Source: Paenibacillus methanolicus
GTDB taxonomy: Bacteria > Bacillota > Bacilli > Paenibacillales > Paenibacillaceae
Reading direction: 5' to 3'
DNA length: 64,000 nucleotides
Assembly (NCBI RefSeq): GCF_008124765.1
Contig: NZ_VNHS01000012.1
Coordinates: forward strand, 294,840-358,839
Made by a program: the position numbers and the translations under genes
In this document: positions 51,981-60,901 of the stretch, piece after piece
Layout: each line of letters starts with the position of its first letter
Position numbering within the stretch: position 1 is the stretch's first letter
Notes under the pieces: model-generated
What the model was told of the DNA's origin: nothing
Seen by the model: only the letters and a program-made list of their open reading frames with translations
The model's database searches: none

Positions 51981-52676
51981 GTGGCATATCGGGGGAGAAT
52001 AACGGCGCTTGCGGCCGCGATCGGCTTGTCCGGCGGCGCCGCGCTTTACGGGCTCTGGCCCGAGGAGAGCGGCCTGCTTCGGGCAAGCGCCGGCGCCTTG
52101 CTGTTTGCCGCCGTCTCCATCCCCGTCGGCTGGTGGCTTGGAAGGAAGTATGACCGGCTGGCCCGGCTAGCCGTCATGGATCCGCTGACGGGCGTGTACA
52201 ACCGGCGTTTCGTGGAGAACGGATTCGTCAAGCTGGCGGCTCGCGCCGGAAAGCAGCGCAAGCGAATGGCGGTTCTGCTAATCGACGTCAACGACTTCAA
52301 GCAAGTCAACGATTCCCATGGTCATGCCAAGGGAGACGCGGCGATCCGCGAGGTAGCGGCGGCGCTTCGGCATAGCGCGGAGCGCGGGGAGATCGTGGCT
52401 CGGTGGGGAGGGGACGAATTTATGGTCATCTGCCCGTATGCCGACGACAAGGCTGTCGCCGTCTTCTCGCGGAAGGTCCGCGATCGGCTGGAGCACGCTT
52501 CGCTGCGAACGGGCTTCCGGCTTGCCGTATCGGCGGGCGTCGCCTCGTATCCGGCTGACGGCGCACGGCTAAGCCAGCTTGCTCAGCTGGCCGACGAACG
52601 GATGTACGCGGACAAGCAGTCGGGCAAACGCCATAAAGCCGAAGAGGAATCGTTACAGGAGGCTCAAGCACAATAA
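51981..52676 (+). CDS. Membrane-bound GGDEF diguanylate cyclase
   Basis: The product has 231 residues from a GTG start at 51981 behind AAGGAGAGG. Two membrane helices (residues about 5-22 and 33-50) with almost no outer loop anchor a GGDEF domain. It starts MDPLTGVYNRRFVENG near residue 66, and the active site RWGGDEFMV is near residue 140. The RxxD inhibitory site just before the active site is replaced (ERGE), so product inhibition is probably absent. It makes c-di-GMP. It is the first of a c-di-GMP gene trio. Confidence 0.92.
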   Translation: MAYRGRITALAAAIGLSGGAALYGLWPEESGLLRASAGALLFAAVSIPVGWWLGRKYDRLARLAVMDPLTGVYNRRFVENGFVKLAARAGKQRKRMAVLLIDVNDFKQVNDSHGHAKGDAAIREVAAALRHSAERGEIVARWGGDEFMVICPYADDKAVAVFSRKVRDRLEHASLRTGFRLAVSAGVASYPADGARLSQLAQLADERMYADKQSGKRHKAEEESLQEAQAQ

Positions 52677-52703
52677 ACAGGCAATTAAAGGCGGAATGGC
52701 ACA

Positions 52704-53786
52704 ATGAGGAAGGCGCATATAACCTCGGTTAAGCCGGGGGATAAATTGGGGCGCACCGTCTTTCAAGAGAATGGCAATGTTCTGCTGGGGGAAGGCGTTG
52801 AATTAACCCAACGATTTATCGACAGGCTTGAGAATTTGGGCATCGACATGCTCTATATCCAAGATGACATGACCGAAGATTTGGAGCCGAGCTCGGCGAT
52901 TCAGGACGAGACGAGGCGCAAGGCGATGAACGAAGTCCACAAGACGATGACGACGCTTATGGATACGCACAAGACCAAAGGGCGCACGGTCGCGCCGGAG
53001 CTCGGACGCACGTTCCGCACGGTGTTCGGTCAGATGATGCAGGACCTGTCCGCACGGCAAGACATGCTCGTTAGCTTGACGAATATTCAGGCGATGGATT
53101 CTTATTTATTCAATCACTCGGTCAACGTCGCGATTCTCGCCGGAATCATGGGCGTGGCCAAAGGGTACAACCGCAATCAGCTGGAGGAGCTGGGCGTCGG
53201 CGCGCTGCTGTTCGATGTCGGCATGACCCAAGTGCCAAAGGAGCTGCTTGCCAAGGCGGCCTTCTTAAGCGAAGCGGAGCGAGGCGTGGTTCAGAAGCAC
53301 GCGGAGGACGGGTTCAACCTGCTTCGCGCGCAGCATGATGTCTCGTTATTGTCGGCCCACTGCGCGTTCCAGCATCACGAGCGCTTCGACGGGAGCGGAT
53401 ATCCGCGCAAGATCAGAGGCGACGAGATACACGAATACGCGCAAATTATCGCCATCGCGGATGTATACGACGCGTTGACCTCTCCGAGGCCGCACCGCAA
53501 ACGACATACGCCGACGGAAGCGATCGAGTTTCTGTTCGCGGCAGGCAACACGTATTTCGACGTAAACCTGATCAAAATGTTTTGCAAACATATTTCCATC
53601 TACCCGATTGCGACGACCGTGCTGCTAAGCTCCGGCCAGATCGCCGTCGTATCCGCCAACAACCCGCTGGCCGTCCATCGTCCGACGGTGCGGATCATTC
53701 GGGAAGCGGACGGCAACCCGCCGGCCGCGGCGTACGATATCGAGCTGAAGGATTCCAATAATCTGCTCATCGTCAAGGAAGTTTAA
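52704..53786 (+). CDS. HD-GYP-domain protein with altered HD dyad
   Basis: The product has 360 residues. An N-terminal domain (1-130) is followed by an HD-GYP domain: LFNHSVNVAILAG near residue 140, GALLFDVGMTQVP near residue 170 and HHERFDGSGYP near residue 230. Canonical HD-GYP enzymes have HD (LLHDIGK) where this one has FD. The GYP motif and other His residues remain. The enzyme would hydrolyse c-di-GMP if active; the change suggests a weak enzyme or a c-di-GMP-binding effector. It starts 27 bp after the GGDEF gene. Confidence 0.88.
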   Translation: MRKAHITSVKPGDKLGRTVFQENGNVLLGEGVELTQRFIDRLENLGIDMLYIQDDMTEDLEPSSAIQDETRRKAMNEVHKTMTTLMDTHKTKGRTVAPELGRTFRTVFGQMMQDLSARQDMLVSLTNIQAMDSYLFNHSVNVAILAGIMGVAKGYNRNQLEELGVGALLFDVGMTQVPKELLAKAAFLSEAERGVVQKHAEDGFNLLRAQHDVSLLSAHCAFQHHERFDGSGYPRKIRGDEIHEYAQIIAIADVYDALTSPRPHRKRHTPTEAIEFLFAAGNTYFDVNLIKMFCKHISIYPIATTVLLSSGQIAVVSANNPLAVHRPTVRIIREADGNPPAAAYDIELKDSNNLLIVKEV

Positions 53787-53800
53787 CTACAATTGTATGC

Positions 53801-53893
53801 AGGACAAAGGCAAACTTGTCGAAAGACAAGGACGCAAAGCTACAGGGTCTACCGTTTGCGCGCATCGCGAACAATGACAGCCTGGCCGCCGAA
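53801..53893 (+). ncRNA. c-di-GMP-I (GEMM) riboswitch aptamer
   Basis: The conserved core is plain: ACAAAGGCAAAC, a stem with GAAA tetraloop (TTGTC-GAAA-GACAA), GGACGCAAAGC, then GGGTCTACC and GACAGCCTGGCCGCCG. These are the class-I c-di-GMP aptamer features, including the GNRA loop and its receptor segment. It lies 15 bp after the HD-GYP stop and ahead of the PilZ gene, with a terminator in between, so c-di-GMP would control PilZ gene expression. Confidence 0.92.
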
Positions 53894-53920
53894 GCGAGGG
53901 CATCCGTGTACAGGATGACG

Positions 53921-53954
53921 AAGTCGGCTTAAGTTCCAGGAAGCGGCTTTTTTA
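53921..53954 (+). terminator. Expression-platform terminator of the riboswitch
   Basis: AAGTCG and CTT pair with AAG and CGGCTT around a bulged G, followed by T6. A CATCC/GGATG hairpin lies between aptamer and terminator at 53901-53917. Whether c-di-GMP turns it on or off cannot be read directly. Confidence 0.75.
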
Positions 53955-53983
53955 TTTTGTATCCACGGAGGTCACATAACATC

Positions 53984-54694
53984 ATGACGAAAACATCCAG
54001 AGTAGAACAATCCGCCGTATACGGCAAAGAAATGTCGACATATCCCTTGCAAGCGCTCCTCGACAGCAGAACGGTCGTCGAGAAGGACGGCTACGTATCC
54101 ACGGGCCTGCTCACCCATGTAGAGGGCGAAATGCTGGAGATCGAGATGTCCGAGTTCAAGTCGTTTCATTTGGGAGATCCGGTCCATCTGACGCTCTATT
54201 CGCCGGTAGGCATCCAGCGGCTTCAATCGACGGTCATCGCGAAGGCGGAAGGGTCGCTCGCGGTACTGCTCCCGCCGAAGTCGCTCGCGGGGCTGGAGGA
54301 GAAGCGGGAAGCGAATCGCATCGAAGTTCGGCTGGACGGCAGGCTTCAGCCGAGCGTCCGGGCGAACCAGGCGGAAGGCGCGGCCGACGAGGAGCCGCCC
54401 GCGGTATTCAAGACGAAGAACGTCTCGCTCAGCGGCATCGGATTCGAGACCGTGCATAACGTCAAGCTTCGCATCGGCGCCATCGTGCCTGCGGTCGTTT
54501 CGATGGGCTTCGAGCTCAGCTGTCATATCGAGATCGTTCGAAGCGGGACGGAAGGCGAGTTTTGCTTCTATGGCGCCCGCTTCGTGGAACTGAACGAGCT
54601 GCAGGCCAGAATGCTTCGCGCGTTCTTGATTCGCGAGCAGGTATCGAATTATTACCAAGCCAAAGAGAGACGCAAAGCGCTGGCGCGAATGTAA
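53984..54694 (+). CDS. PilZ-domain protein (YcgR/YpfA-like)
   Basis: The product has 236 residues. The ATG at 53984 has GGAGGT 11 bases upstream. The N-terminal domain (residues about 20-95) resembles the YcgR N-domain. The PilZ domain follows, with EKREANRIEVR near residue 105 and NVSLSGIGFE near residue 148 as the c-di-GMP-binding motifs. Such proteins act on the flagellar motor or on polysaccharide synthesis when c-di-GMP is bound. It is behind a c-di-GMP riboswitch, giving control at two levels by the same molecule. Confidence 0.88.
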   Translation: MTKTSRVEQSAVYGKEMSTYPLQALLDSRTVVEKDGYVSTGLLTHVEGEMLEIEMSEFKSFHLGDPVHLTLYSPVGIQRLQSTVIAKAEGSLAVLLPPKSLAGLEEKREANRIEVRLDGRLQPSVRANQAEGAADEEPPAVFKTKNVSLSGIGFETVHNVKLRIGAIVPAVVSMGFELSCHIEIVRSGTEGEFCFYGARFVELNELQARMLRAFLIREQVSNYYQAKERRKALARM

Positions 54695-54731
54695 GACATT
54701 CGCACGCTGTCGGCGAATGCAGGGGAACGAG

Positions 54732-54761
54732 GGAAACCGGCCGCGGCCGGTTTCCTTTTTT
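54732..54761 (+). terminator. Terminator after the PilZ gene
   Basis: GGAAACCGGCC and GGCCGGTTTCC form a perfect stem followed by T6. Confidence 0.93.
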
Positions 54762-54904
54762 CATTGCCGCGTCATCCGCCGGGGGGCATCAAATCTACTG
54801 CATCCAAACCTTAGAAAATAGGTGATAGACCTCGTGCGTTCGTCCTGGCCGCTCTTGTTTCCCTAGCATATGCTGTAGGAAACGTAAGAGGAGGGGTTGG
54901 AAGA

Positions 54905-55258
54905 ATGGCATCGACTCGAGTAAGACCGAAGCGTCTCGCATCCAGCACGGGGAGGGTCATCCGAACGGCCAAAATACCGGCCGGCACCACGCAATCCGTC
55001 TATTTGAACCGTTTGACGGCGCTGTGGGTCCAGAGCAACGGCGTTACGTTCAGCACGAACGGGTTTTTCGCCCGTCTGTACCGGAACAACACGCTGATCT
55101 CGACCGCCTTTTTCGACAACTTCGGCGTTGTGCAGTTCCGCAACGTCGGCGTGCTGACGACGTCCAATTTGACGATCCGCATCTTTAACTCGGCGGGCGT
55201 CCAGTTCCGTTCCCGGTCGATTCCGGCCGGTTCGGAAGCATTCGCCGTCATCGGCTAA
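54905..55258 (+). CDS. Beta-rich hypothetical protein
   Basis: The product has 117 residues behind AGAGGAGG. A basic N-terminus (MASTRVRPKRLASSTGRVIR) is followed by beta-strand-like segments such as TQSVYLNRLTALWVQ and NLTIRIFNSAGVQ. No signal peptide, no membrane helix, no cysteine. I do not recognise it. A surface or spore-coat role is possible in a spore former but cannot be shown. Confidence 0.6.
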   Translation: MASTRVRPKRLASSTGRVIRTAKIPAGTTQSVYLNRLTALWVQSNGVTFSTNGFFARLYRNNTLISTAFFDNFGVVQFRNVGVLTTSNLTIRIFNSAGVQFRSRSIPAGSEAFAVIG

Positions 55259-55340
55259 CTGTTGTTCGGCGGCCTATGCCGAACGCGCAAGATAGCCCGT
55301 CATGGGCCGGCTAGCGGTCGAGAAAGGCTTGAATGTGAAA

Positions 55341-55386
55341 GAGGACCTCGCTTCCGCCAATAGGGCGAAGCGAGGTCCTCTTTTTT
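55341..55386 (+). terminator. Terminator between hypothetical genes
   Basis: GAGGACCTCGCTTC pairs with GAAGCGAGGTCCTC, followed by T6. It ends the plus-strand gene at 54905-55258. Confidence 0.93.
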
Positions 55387-55391
55387 GCGCA

Positions 55392-55706
55392 TTAACCGCC
55401 GAACGCTTCGCGGAAGGCCGCCTGCAGTTTCGCTAAGTCGACTTCCCACAGCTCGGCGATTTCCGCGCTGACGTTCTCGTCCCACCAGTCGGCGAGCTTG
55501 CGGCGATTGCTTTGGTTTTCCGCGATCCAGGGCAGGTTGAGGGCGACTTTTTTAAAATACAGCTTTTCCGCCGCTTCCAGCTTCTCCTTGGACACGTAGA
55601 CGTTCAGGCGTTTGACGGTGCGGTACAGCTCGTTATCGCAAGCACGCCGGATTTTGCGCGCCGTCGGCAGTCCGGCCGCATGTTTGGATTGGGGGGATGG
55701 TTTCAT
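55392..55706 (-). CDS. Small helical hypothetical protein
   Basis: The product has 104 residues with an ATG at 55706 and GAGGAG upstream on the minus strand. It is helical and charged, for example VYVSKEKLEAAEKLYFKKVA, and aromatic-rich in the second half (ADWWDENV). No family recognised. Confidence 0.6.
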   Translation of the reverse strand: MKPSPQSKHAAGLPTARKIRRACDNELYRTVKRLNVYVSKEKLEAAEKLYFKKVALNLPWIAENQSNRRKLADWWDENVSAEIAELWEVDLAKLQAAFREAFGG

Positions 55707-55778
55707 CGTGACCGACTCCTCTCATTCCCCTATATATGCGCCCGGCCGCCGATTGGTCACCAGCCCGGACCGTGCTTG

Positions 55779-56225
55779 TTATTGTACGTAGATGTAGCCG
55801 ACCATCGGGCCGTTATGCTCGCGCGTATCGTGCGTTTGGCAGATGATCGGATAGGTGCCTTTCTTCTCCGCTTTGAACTTGACGACCGTCGTTTTGCCTT
55901 TCTCCACCGTCCCTTGGATGCCGAGTCCTTCAATGACGAACGGATGCGATTCGCCGCTGATGCCCGTCAGATGCAGCTCCACTTCCTCGCCGGCGTTCAC
56001 GAAGATGCTGCTCGGCGACCAGAGGTAGGCTTCGATTTTTTTGTTGTTCGCGTCGCGCGCCTCGAATTCCCCCGTGACCAGATGCATGACCCGCGTCTGG
56101 CTCGGCGTCGCCATCGCCGCCTGAGACTGATTCCACTTGAAGCATACGACCGCCACGACTAAGGCCAGGAGCAGGACCGCGAACAGCTTGATTTGTTTCT
56201 TGGTAATCACGAAAATGTTGGTCAT
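55779..56225 (-). CDS. Cupredoxin-domain protein (membrane-anchored)
   Basis: The product has 148 residues. The start at 56225 gives a short basic N-terminus and one membrane helix (residues about 10-28), so the rest lies outside the cell. A cupredoxin fold follows, with likely copper ligands His in GESHPFVIEG and the Cys-His-Met cluster in ICQTHDTREHNGPM. This is like the CuA or plastocyanin-like domain of cytochrome oxidase subunit II, but only about 120 residues long. A role in copper handling or electron transfer is likely. Confidence 0.8.
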   Translation of the reverse strand: MTNIFVITKKQIKLFAVLLLALVVAVVCFKWNQSQAAMATPSQTRVMHLVTGEFEARDANNKKIEAYLWSPSSIFVNAGEEVELHLTGISGESHPFVIEGLGIQGTVEKGKTTVVKFKAEKKGTYPIICQTHDTREHNGPMVGYIYVQ

Positions 56226-56433
56226 GGAACGCCCACCCGCTTTCTTCAGATTGAACATAGCTAGTCTATGCAGGGGCTTGTTCATGCATGTCTGCGGGTT
56301 CGGACAAAGTGGGGCCGCGTGACGAAAATGTCACTTTAATATGTGTCTGGTCTTATGGAGGCACCGCACTCAATGTGCTAGAATACCGATAGAGACAGAA
56401 ACGACAAAATTTAGAAATGTTAGGAGACGGAGA

Positions 56434-57042
56434 ATGGAGTGGATTCACGAACTTGCAACCACCGCGTTGCACTGGATTGAAGAGTTAGGCTATTGGGGCA
56501 TCATTATCGGTCTTGCGATCGAAGTCATCCCGAGCGAAATCGTGCTGGCGTTCGGCGGGTACCTGGTGTACAAGGGCGAAATATCTTTCCTGACCGCGGT
56601 CATCTGCGGCACGATCGGCGCGGTGATCCAACAATGGATCCTGTATGCCATCGGCAGATATGCCGGCCGGCCATTCTTTGAAAAATACGGCAAGTATATT
56701 AAAATTTCGCCCAAGCATCTGGATACGGCGGAAAAATGGTTTAATAAATACGGCTCCGGCATCGTATTCACGGCCCGTTTCGTGCCGGTCATGCGCCAAG
56801 CGATATCCATCCCGGCCGGCATGGCGCGCATGAATTTCTGGCTGTTCACGTTCTTAACGCTGCTTGCCTCGATTCCGTGGTCGATCCTGTTCGTGTATTT
56901 GGGCAACTCGCTCGGCGACCAGTGGGAGAACATCGACGAGAAGGCGGGGCCTTATATTCAGCCGGCGCTGCTGATCGCGATCGCGCTGCTGATCGTATAC
57001 GTCCTGTTCAAGACGCTTCGCAAGCGCGGCAAAACGGTATAA
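56434..57042 (+). CDS. DedA-family membrane protein
   Basis: The product has 202 residues. ATG 56434 is chosen because the longer reading frame has no ribosome binding site. There are four to five membrane helices. The family motif regions are IEVIPSEIVLAFGGYLV near residue 30 and FTARFVPVMRQAISIPAGMA near residue 118. DedA proteins act in lipid scrambling and membrane homeostasis, and often in antimicrobial peptide resistance. Confidence 0.9.
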   Translation: MEWIHELATTALHWIEELGYWGIIIGLAIEVIPSEIVLAFGGYLVYKGEISFLTAVICGTIGAVIQQWILYAIGRYAGRPFFEKYGKYIKISPKHLDTAEKWFNKYGSGIVFTARFVPVMRQAISIPAGMARMNFWLFTFLTLLASIPWSILFVYLGNSLGDQWENIDEKAGPYIQPALLIAIALLIVYVLFKTLRKRGKTV

Positions 57043-57135
57043 TTTGGTGCCCCGGCGCCTGGTTTGGTACAATAGGAGTTAGGTTGGACCAGCAATTGAC
57101 TCGTACATAACGATCATTTCCCAGGAGGGATACCG

Positions 57136-57702
57136 ATGAGCAAGAACGTAGCGAACAAGCTAAATCAAGGCATCAGCCCGCGGCAGTTTATCGAGGGGAT
57201 GCAGAAGAATAAGGAAGCGTTCGAGGATTGGGGCAATCGCTTCGAATGGCGCAATGAGGAAGACCGCGTTTTCTTCGAAGGTTTGCGCAATCGCGGCGAC
57301 CTGCGCGTGCTGATTCTGATGGCCGAATGGTGCGGCGACGTCGTGCGCAACGTGCCGGTCGTGTTCAAGGCGCTGGAGAACTCCGGCATCCCGGTAGACG
57401 TGCTTGTCATGGAAGAGCATTTGGATACGATGGACGAATTTCTGACGATGGGCGGACGCGCGATTCCGATCGTCATCGCGGCGAACGCCGAGGGCGACGT
57501 TCTCGGCCAGTGGGGACCGCGTCCGGCGCATGTGCAGGAGGCGATGATCGCCTTCAAGCAGGCGAACCCGGACCGCGAGGCAGCCGATTATCAGGAGAAA
57601 CTCGCCGAGACGCGCCAAGAGATGGGACGCCGTTACGGCGAAGGCACCGATTACCAGCAAACGATCGTAACCGAGTTGCGCGAGCTGCTCGCCAAGGTGT
57701 AA
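57136..57702 (+). CDS. Thioredoxin-family protein
   Basis: The product has 188 residues. It has a thioredoxin fold with MAEWCGDVVRNVP near residue 60, where the usual CxxC is reduced to one cysteine (CGDV), as in several Firmicutes thioredoxin-like proteins. GGRAIPIVIA follows. It is cytoplasmic. It lies upstream of a metallo-hydrolase by six bases, so the two are one operon. Confidence 0.82.
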   Translation: MSKNVANKLNQGISPRQFIEGMQKNKEAFEDWGNRFEWRNEEDRVFFEGLRNRGDLRVLILMAEWCGDVVRNVPVVFKALENSGIPVDVLVMEEHLDTMDEFLTMGGRAIPIVIAANAEGDVLGQWGPRPAHVQEAMIAFKQANPDREAADYQEKLAETRQEMGRRYGEGTDYQQTIVTELRELLAKV

Positions 57703-57708
57703 CCGGAC

Positions 57709-58347
57709 ATGACGCTGAAAATCGAAACGTTCTCCCTTGGACCGCTGCAGACGAATTGCTATTTGGTTATTGAAGAAACCGGTGCTCGCGGCTTCGTCGT
57801 CGATCCCGGCATGGGGCCGAAGCGGCTGCTTGACCGGATCGCGACGCTTGGCCTGACGATCGAGGCGATCGTGCTGACGCATGCGCATTTCGATCATATG
57901 GGCGGCGTCGACGAGGCGCGCAAGGCGCTGAAGTGTCCGGTCTATCTGCATGATCTGGAGGCGGACTGGCTGACGGACGCGAAGAAGAACGGTTCGACCC
58001 GTTGGCCGGACGTCACCGGTCCGCTGACGACCGAGCCGGCGGAATACGCGCTGGCGGACGGCCAGAAGCTGACGCTGATCGGCCATGAGTTCGACGTGCT
58101 GCATACGCCGGGGCACTCGCCGGGCAGCGTGAGCTTGGTCAGCGGCGAGCATCTGATCAGCGGGGATGTGCTGTTCCGCCAATCGGTCGGCCGCACGGAC
58201 CTGCCGGGCGGACGCGAGCGCGACTTGTACGACTCGATCCGCGGCAAGCTGTACCAGCTGGACCCGAACACGCGCGTCTACCCGGGACACGGCCCGCAGA
58301 CGACGATCGGATTCGAAATGGCGAACAACCCTTACGTTCCGGCATAA
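57709..58347 (+). CDS. MBL-fold metallo-hydrolase (glyoxalase II-like, YqgX type)
   Basis: The product has 212 residues. The metal-binding motif THAHFDHMGG (H-x-H-x-D-H) is near residue 55 and the further metal histidines are in TPGHSPGSV near residue 132 and PGHGPQTT near residue 195. The family hydrolyses thioesters such as S-lactoyl-type substrates. It starts six bases after the thioredoxin-like gene. Confidence 0.9.
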   Translation: MTLKIETFSLGPLQTNCYLVIEETGARGFVVDPGMGPKRLLDRIATLGLTIEAIVLTHAHFDHMGGVDEARKALKCPVYLHDLEADWLTDAKKNGSTRWPDVTGPLTTEPAEYALADGQKLTLIGHEFDVLHTPGHSPGSVSLVSGEHLISGDVLFRQSVGRTDLPGGRERDLYDSIRGKLYQLDPNTRVYPGHGPQTTIGFEMANNPYVPA

Positions 58348-58421
58348 GCCGGGCGTAGGGGTTTCTCCATAAGTAGAGGGCAAGAAGACGAGACGCAATC
58401 CTATGATGGAGGCTTGGACCA

Positions 58422-60683
58422 TTGGCAGAGACGAAGCAACGCGCGAAGGAAGAAGAGCTGGATAGCGGCATCGGCAAGACCGAGCTGACGCCCGAGGAGA
58501 AGGCCGCGGAGCAGGAGCGGATCATGAAGCGGATCTCGGCGGAGCTGAGCTTGCCGCTGACGAAGACCAAAGCGGCCGTTAGCTTGCTGGACGAAGGCAA
58601 CACGATCCCGTTCATCGCCCGTTACCGCAAGGAGATGACCGGCGAGCTGGACGAGAACGAGCTTCGCTCGATTGAAGAGAAGCTGCAATATATGCGCAAC
58701 CTGGAAGTTCGCAAACGCGAGGTCATTCGGCTCATCGACGAGCAGGGCAAGCTGACGGATGAGCTGAGAACTTCAATTGTTGCCGCGGTTAAGCTGCAAG
58801 AGGTCGAGGATCTGTACCGTCCATACCGGCAGAAGCGGAAGACGCGGGCGAGCGTGGCCAAAGAGCGCGGGTTGGAGCCGCTCGCGCAGTGGCTGCTGTC
58901 CCAGCCGCGGCAGGGCGATCCGCAGCGGGAGGCGGCGCGCTACGTCGACGCGGACAAAGGCGTCGCGACGCCGGAAGAGGCGCTGCAGGGCGCGATGGAC
59001 ATTATCGCCGAGCAGCTCGCCGACGATGCGAAGATCCGTGCATGGGTGCGCAAATTCACGTTCGATAACGGCGTTATCCGTACCGAGGCGAAGGATAAGG
59101 ACCAGGAATCGGTCTACGAAATGTACTACAGCTACCAGGAGCCGGTGAAGCGCCTGCCGCCGCACCGGACGCTGGCGATCAACCGCGGGGAGCGCGAAGA
59201 AGTGCTGCGCGTCGCGCTGGACGTGCAGGCGGAACGCATTCGCGACTATATCGACCGCCAGACGATTCGCGGAGGCACGCCGCAGCCGATCAAGGAGATT
59301 CTGCTCGCGACGATCGAGGACGCCTATAAGCGTCTCATCGCGCCGTCCATCGAGCGCGAGGTGCGCGGCGAGCTGACGGACAAGGCGGAAGAGCACGCAA
59401 TCTCGATCTTCTCTGCGAATCTGCGCAACCTTCTGCTGCAGCCGCCGGTGAGGGGGAACGTCGTGCTCGGCGTCGATCCGGCGTTCCGGACCGGCTGCAA
59501 GTTGGCCGTTATCGACGAGACGGGCAAGCTGCACGAGGTAGCCGTCTCGTATCCGACGCCGCCGAACAACAAGGTGGCCGAAGCGGAGAAGCTCATTAAC
59601 GGCCTGATTGACAAGTATAAAGTCGAGCTGATCGTCATCGGCAACGGGACGGCTTCCCGCGAGACCGAGCAGTTCATCGCCAAGCTGATCGCCGGGCGCA
59701 AATCCGCGGGCAAAGACAAGGAACGCGGACTGAAGTACATCATCGTCAACGAAGCGGGCGCGAGCGTCTATTCGGCCTCCAAGCTGGCGGCCGAAGAATT
59801 CCCGTCGCTCGATGTCGCCGAGCGCAGCGCCGTCTCCATCGCGCGCCGTCTGCAGGACCCGCTCGCCGAGCTCGTGAAGATCGAACCGAAGGCGATCGGC
59901 GTCGGCCAATACCAGCACGACGTCAGCCAGAAGCGGCTGGAAGAGAGCCTGGGCGGCGTCGTTGAGTCCGCGGTCAACCATGTCGGCGTCGACGTGAACA
60001 CGGCTTCGCCGTCGCTGCTCTCGTACGTGGCGGGCATCAACGCGACGACCGCGAAGAATATCGTCAAGTACCGGGAAGAGAACGGCAAATTCGGCGATCG
60101 CAAAGCGCTGAAGAGCGTGCCGCGGCTCGGCGCGAAGACGTACGAGCAGTGCATCGGCTTCATCCGCGTGCCGGAGAGCGTGAATCTGCTCGATCGAACA
60201 CCGATCCATCCGGAGTCGTACGACGTCGTGGACAAGCTGGTGAAGGCGCTCGGCCTGAAGCTGGCGGATCTCGGCACGGAGGCGTTCAAGAGCGCGCTGG
60301 CGGCGCTAAATGCCGACGAGATGGCCGCGAAGCTGGGCGTCGGCGCGCCGACGCTGCGCGACATCGTCGACAGCCTGCTGCGTCCGGGCCGCGACCCGCG
60401 CGAGGAGCTGCCGCCGCCGATTTTCAGCACCGACGTGCTGGACATCGAAGATTTGAAGCCGGGCATGGAACTGCACGGCACGGTGCGCAACGTCATCGAC
60501 TTCGGCGCGTTCGTCGATATCGGCATCAAGAACGACGGACTCGTTCATATCTCGCAGCTGAGCAACAAGTTCGTCAAGCATCCGATGGACGTCGTTTCGG
60601 TGGGGGACAACGTGACGGTGTGGGTGCTGAGCGTCGATCTCAAGAAGGGGCGCGTGGGCTTGACGATGCGCAAGCCGGAGTAG
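58422..60683 (+). CDS. tex: Tex family RNA-binding protein
   Basis: The product has 753 residues from a TTG start at 58422 behind GGAGG. The order is typical: N-terminal helical domain, a YqgF RNase H-like domain (GVDPAFRTGCKLAVID near residue 345), two helix-hairpin-helix motifs (INATTAKNIVKYREENGKF near residue 540), and a C-terminal S1 domain (GTVRNVIDFGAFVDIG near residue 690). Tex binds RNA and acts in transcription-related processes. It is followed by a terminator, cmpA and sprT. Confidence 0.93.
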   Translation: MAETKQRAKEEELDSGIGKTELTPEEKAAEQERIMKRISAELSLPLTKTKAAVSLLDEGNTIPFIARYRKEMTGELDENELRSIEEKLQYMRNLEVRKREVIRLIDEQGKLTDELRTSIVAAVKLQEVEDLYRPYRQKRKTRASVAKERGLEPLAQWLLSQPRQGDPQREAARYVDADKGVATPEEALQGAMDIIAEQLADDAKIRAWVRKFTFDNGVIRTEAKDKDQESVYEMYYSYQEPVKRLPPHRTLAINRGEREEVLRVALDVQAERIRDYIDRQTIRGGTPQPIKEILLATIEDAYKRLIAPSIEREVRGELTDKAEEHAISIFSANLRNLLLQPPVRGNVVLGVDPAFRTGCKLAVIDETGKLHEVAVSYPTPPNNKVAEAEKLINGLIDKYKVELIVIGNGTASRETEQFIAKLIAGRKSAGKDKERGLKYIIVNEAGASVYSASKLAAEEFPSLDVAERSAVSIARRLQDPLAELVKIEPKAIGVGQYQHDVSQKRLEESLGGVVESAVNHVGVDVNTASPSLLSYVAGINATTAKNIVKYREENGKFGDRKALKSVPRLGAKTYEQCIGFIRVPESVNLLDRTPIHPESYDVVDKLVKALGLKLADLGTEAFKSALAALNADEMAAKLGVGAPTLRDIVDSLLRPGRDPREELPPPIFSTDVLDIEDLKPGMELHGTVRNVIDFGAFVDIGIKNDGLVHISQLSNKFVKHPMDVVSVGDNVTVWVLSVDLKKGRVGLTMRKPE

Positions 60684-60791
60684 ACAGGGAAGCTCTCGGG
60701 AGAAGCGAGAAGGCGGCCGCATTACGGTTGGCCAGGGTGGTATCGGCCGTGCGCTCCGATTTTGGGAGCCGCCTACAGCTTGAAACGCAAC

Positions 60792-60822
60792 AAAGCCCTG
60801 ACGGATGCCGTCAGGGCTTTTC
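60792..60822 (+). terminator. Terminator after tex
   Basis: AAAGCCCTGACGG and CCGTCAGGGCTTT form a perfect stem with an ATG loop and a short T-run. Confidence 0.88.
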
Positions 60823-60901
60823 GTTATCGATCTTGTCATGCGAAAGCAGCGTTGGGCGCGATACGTCGGCATTGGCGCGTCGTCCGCGAGTGAACCGCTG
60901 C

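Noticed and set aside
51755..52153. 132-codon frame with a membrane-like stretch
   Set aside because: Poor ribosome binding site and about 170 bases of overlap with the well-supported GGDEF gene.
60730..60775. T-box-like AGGGTGGTA after tex
   Set aside because: No T-box stem I, specifier loop or downstream aminoacyl-tRNA or amino acid gene; the match is nine bases.
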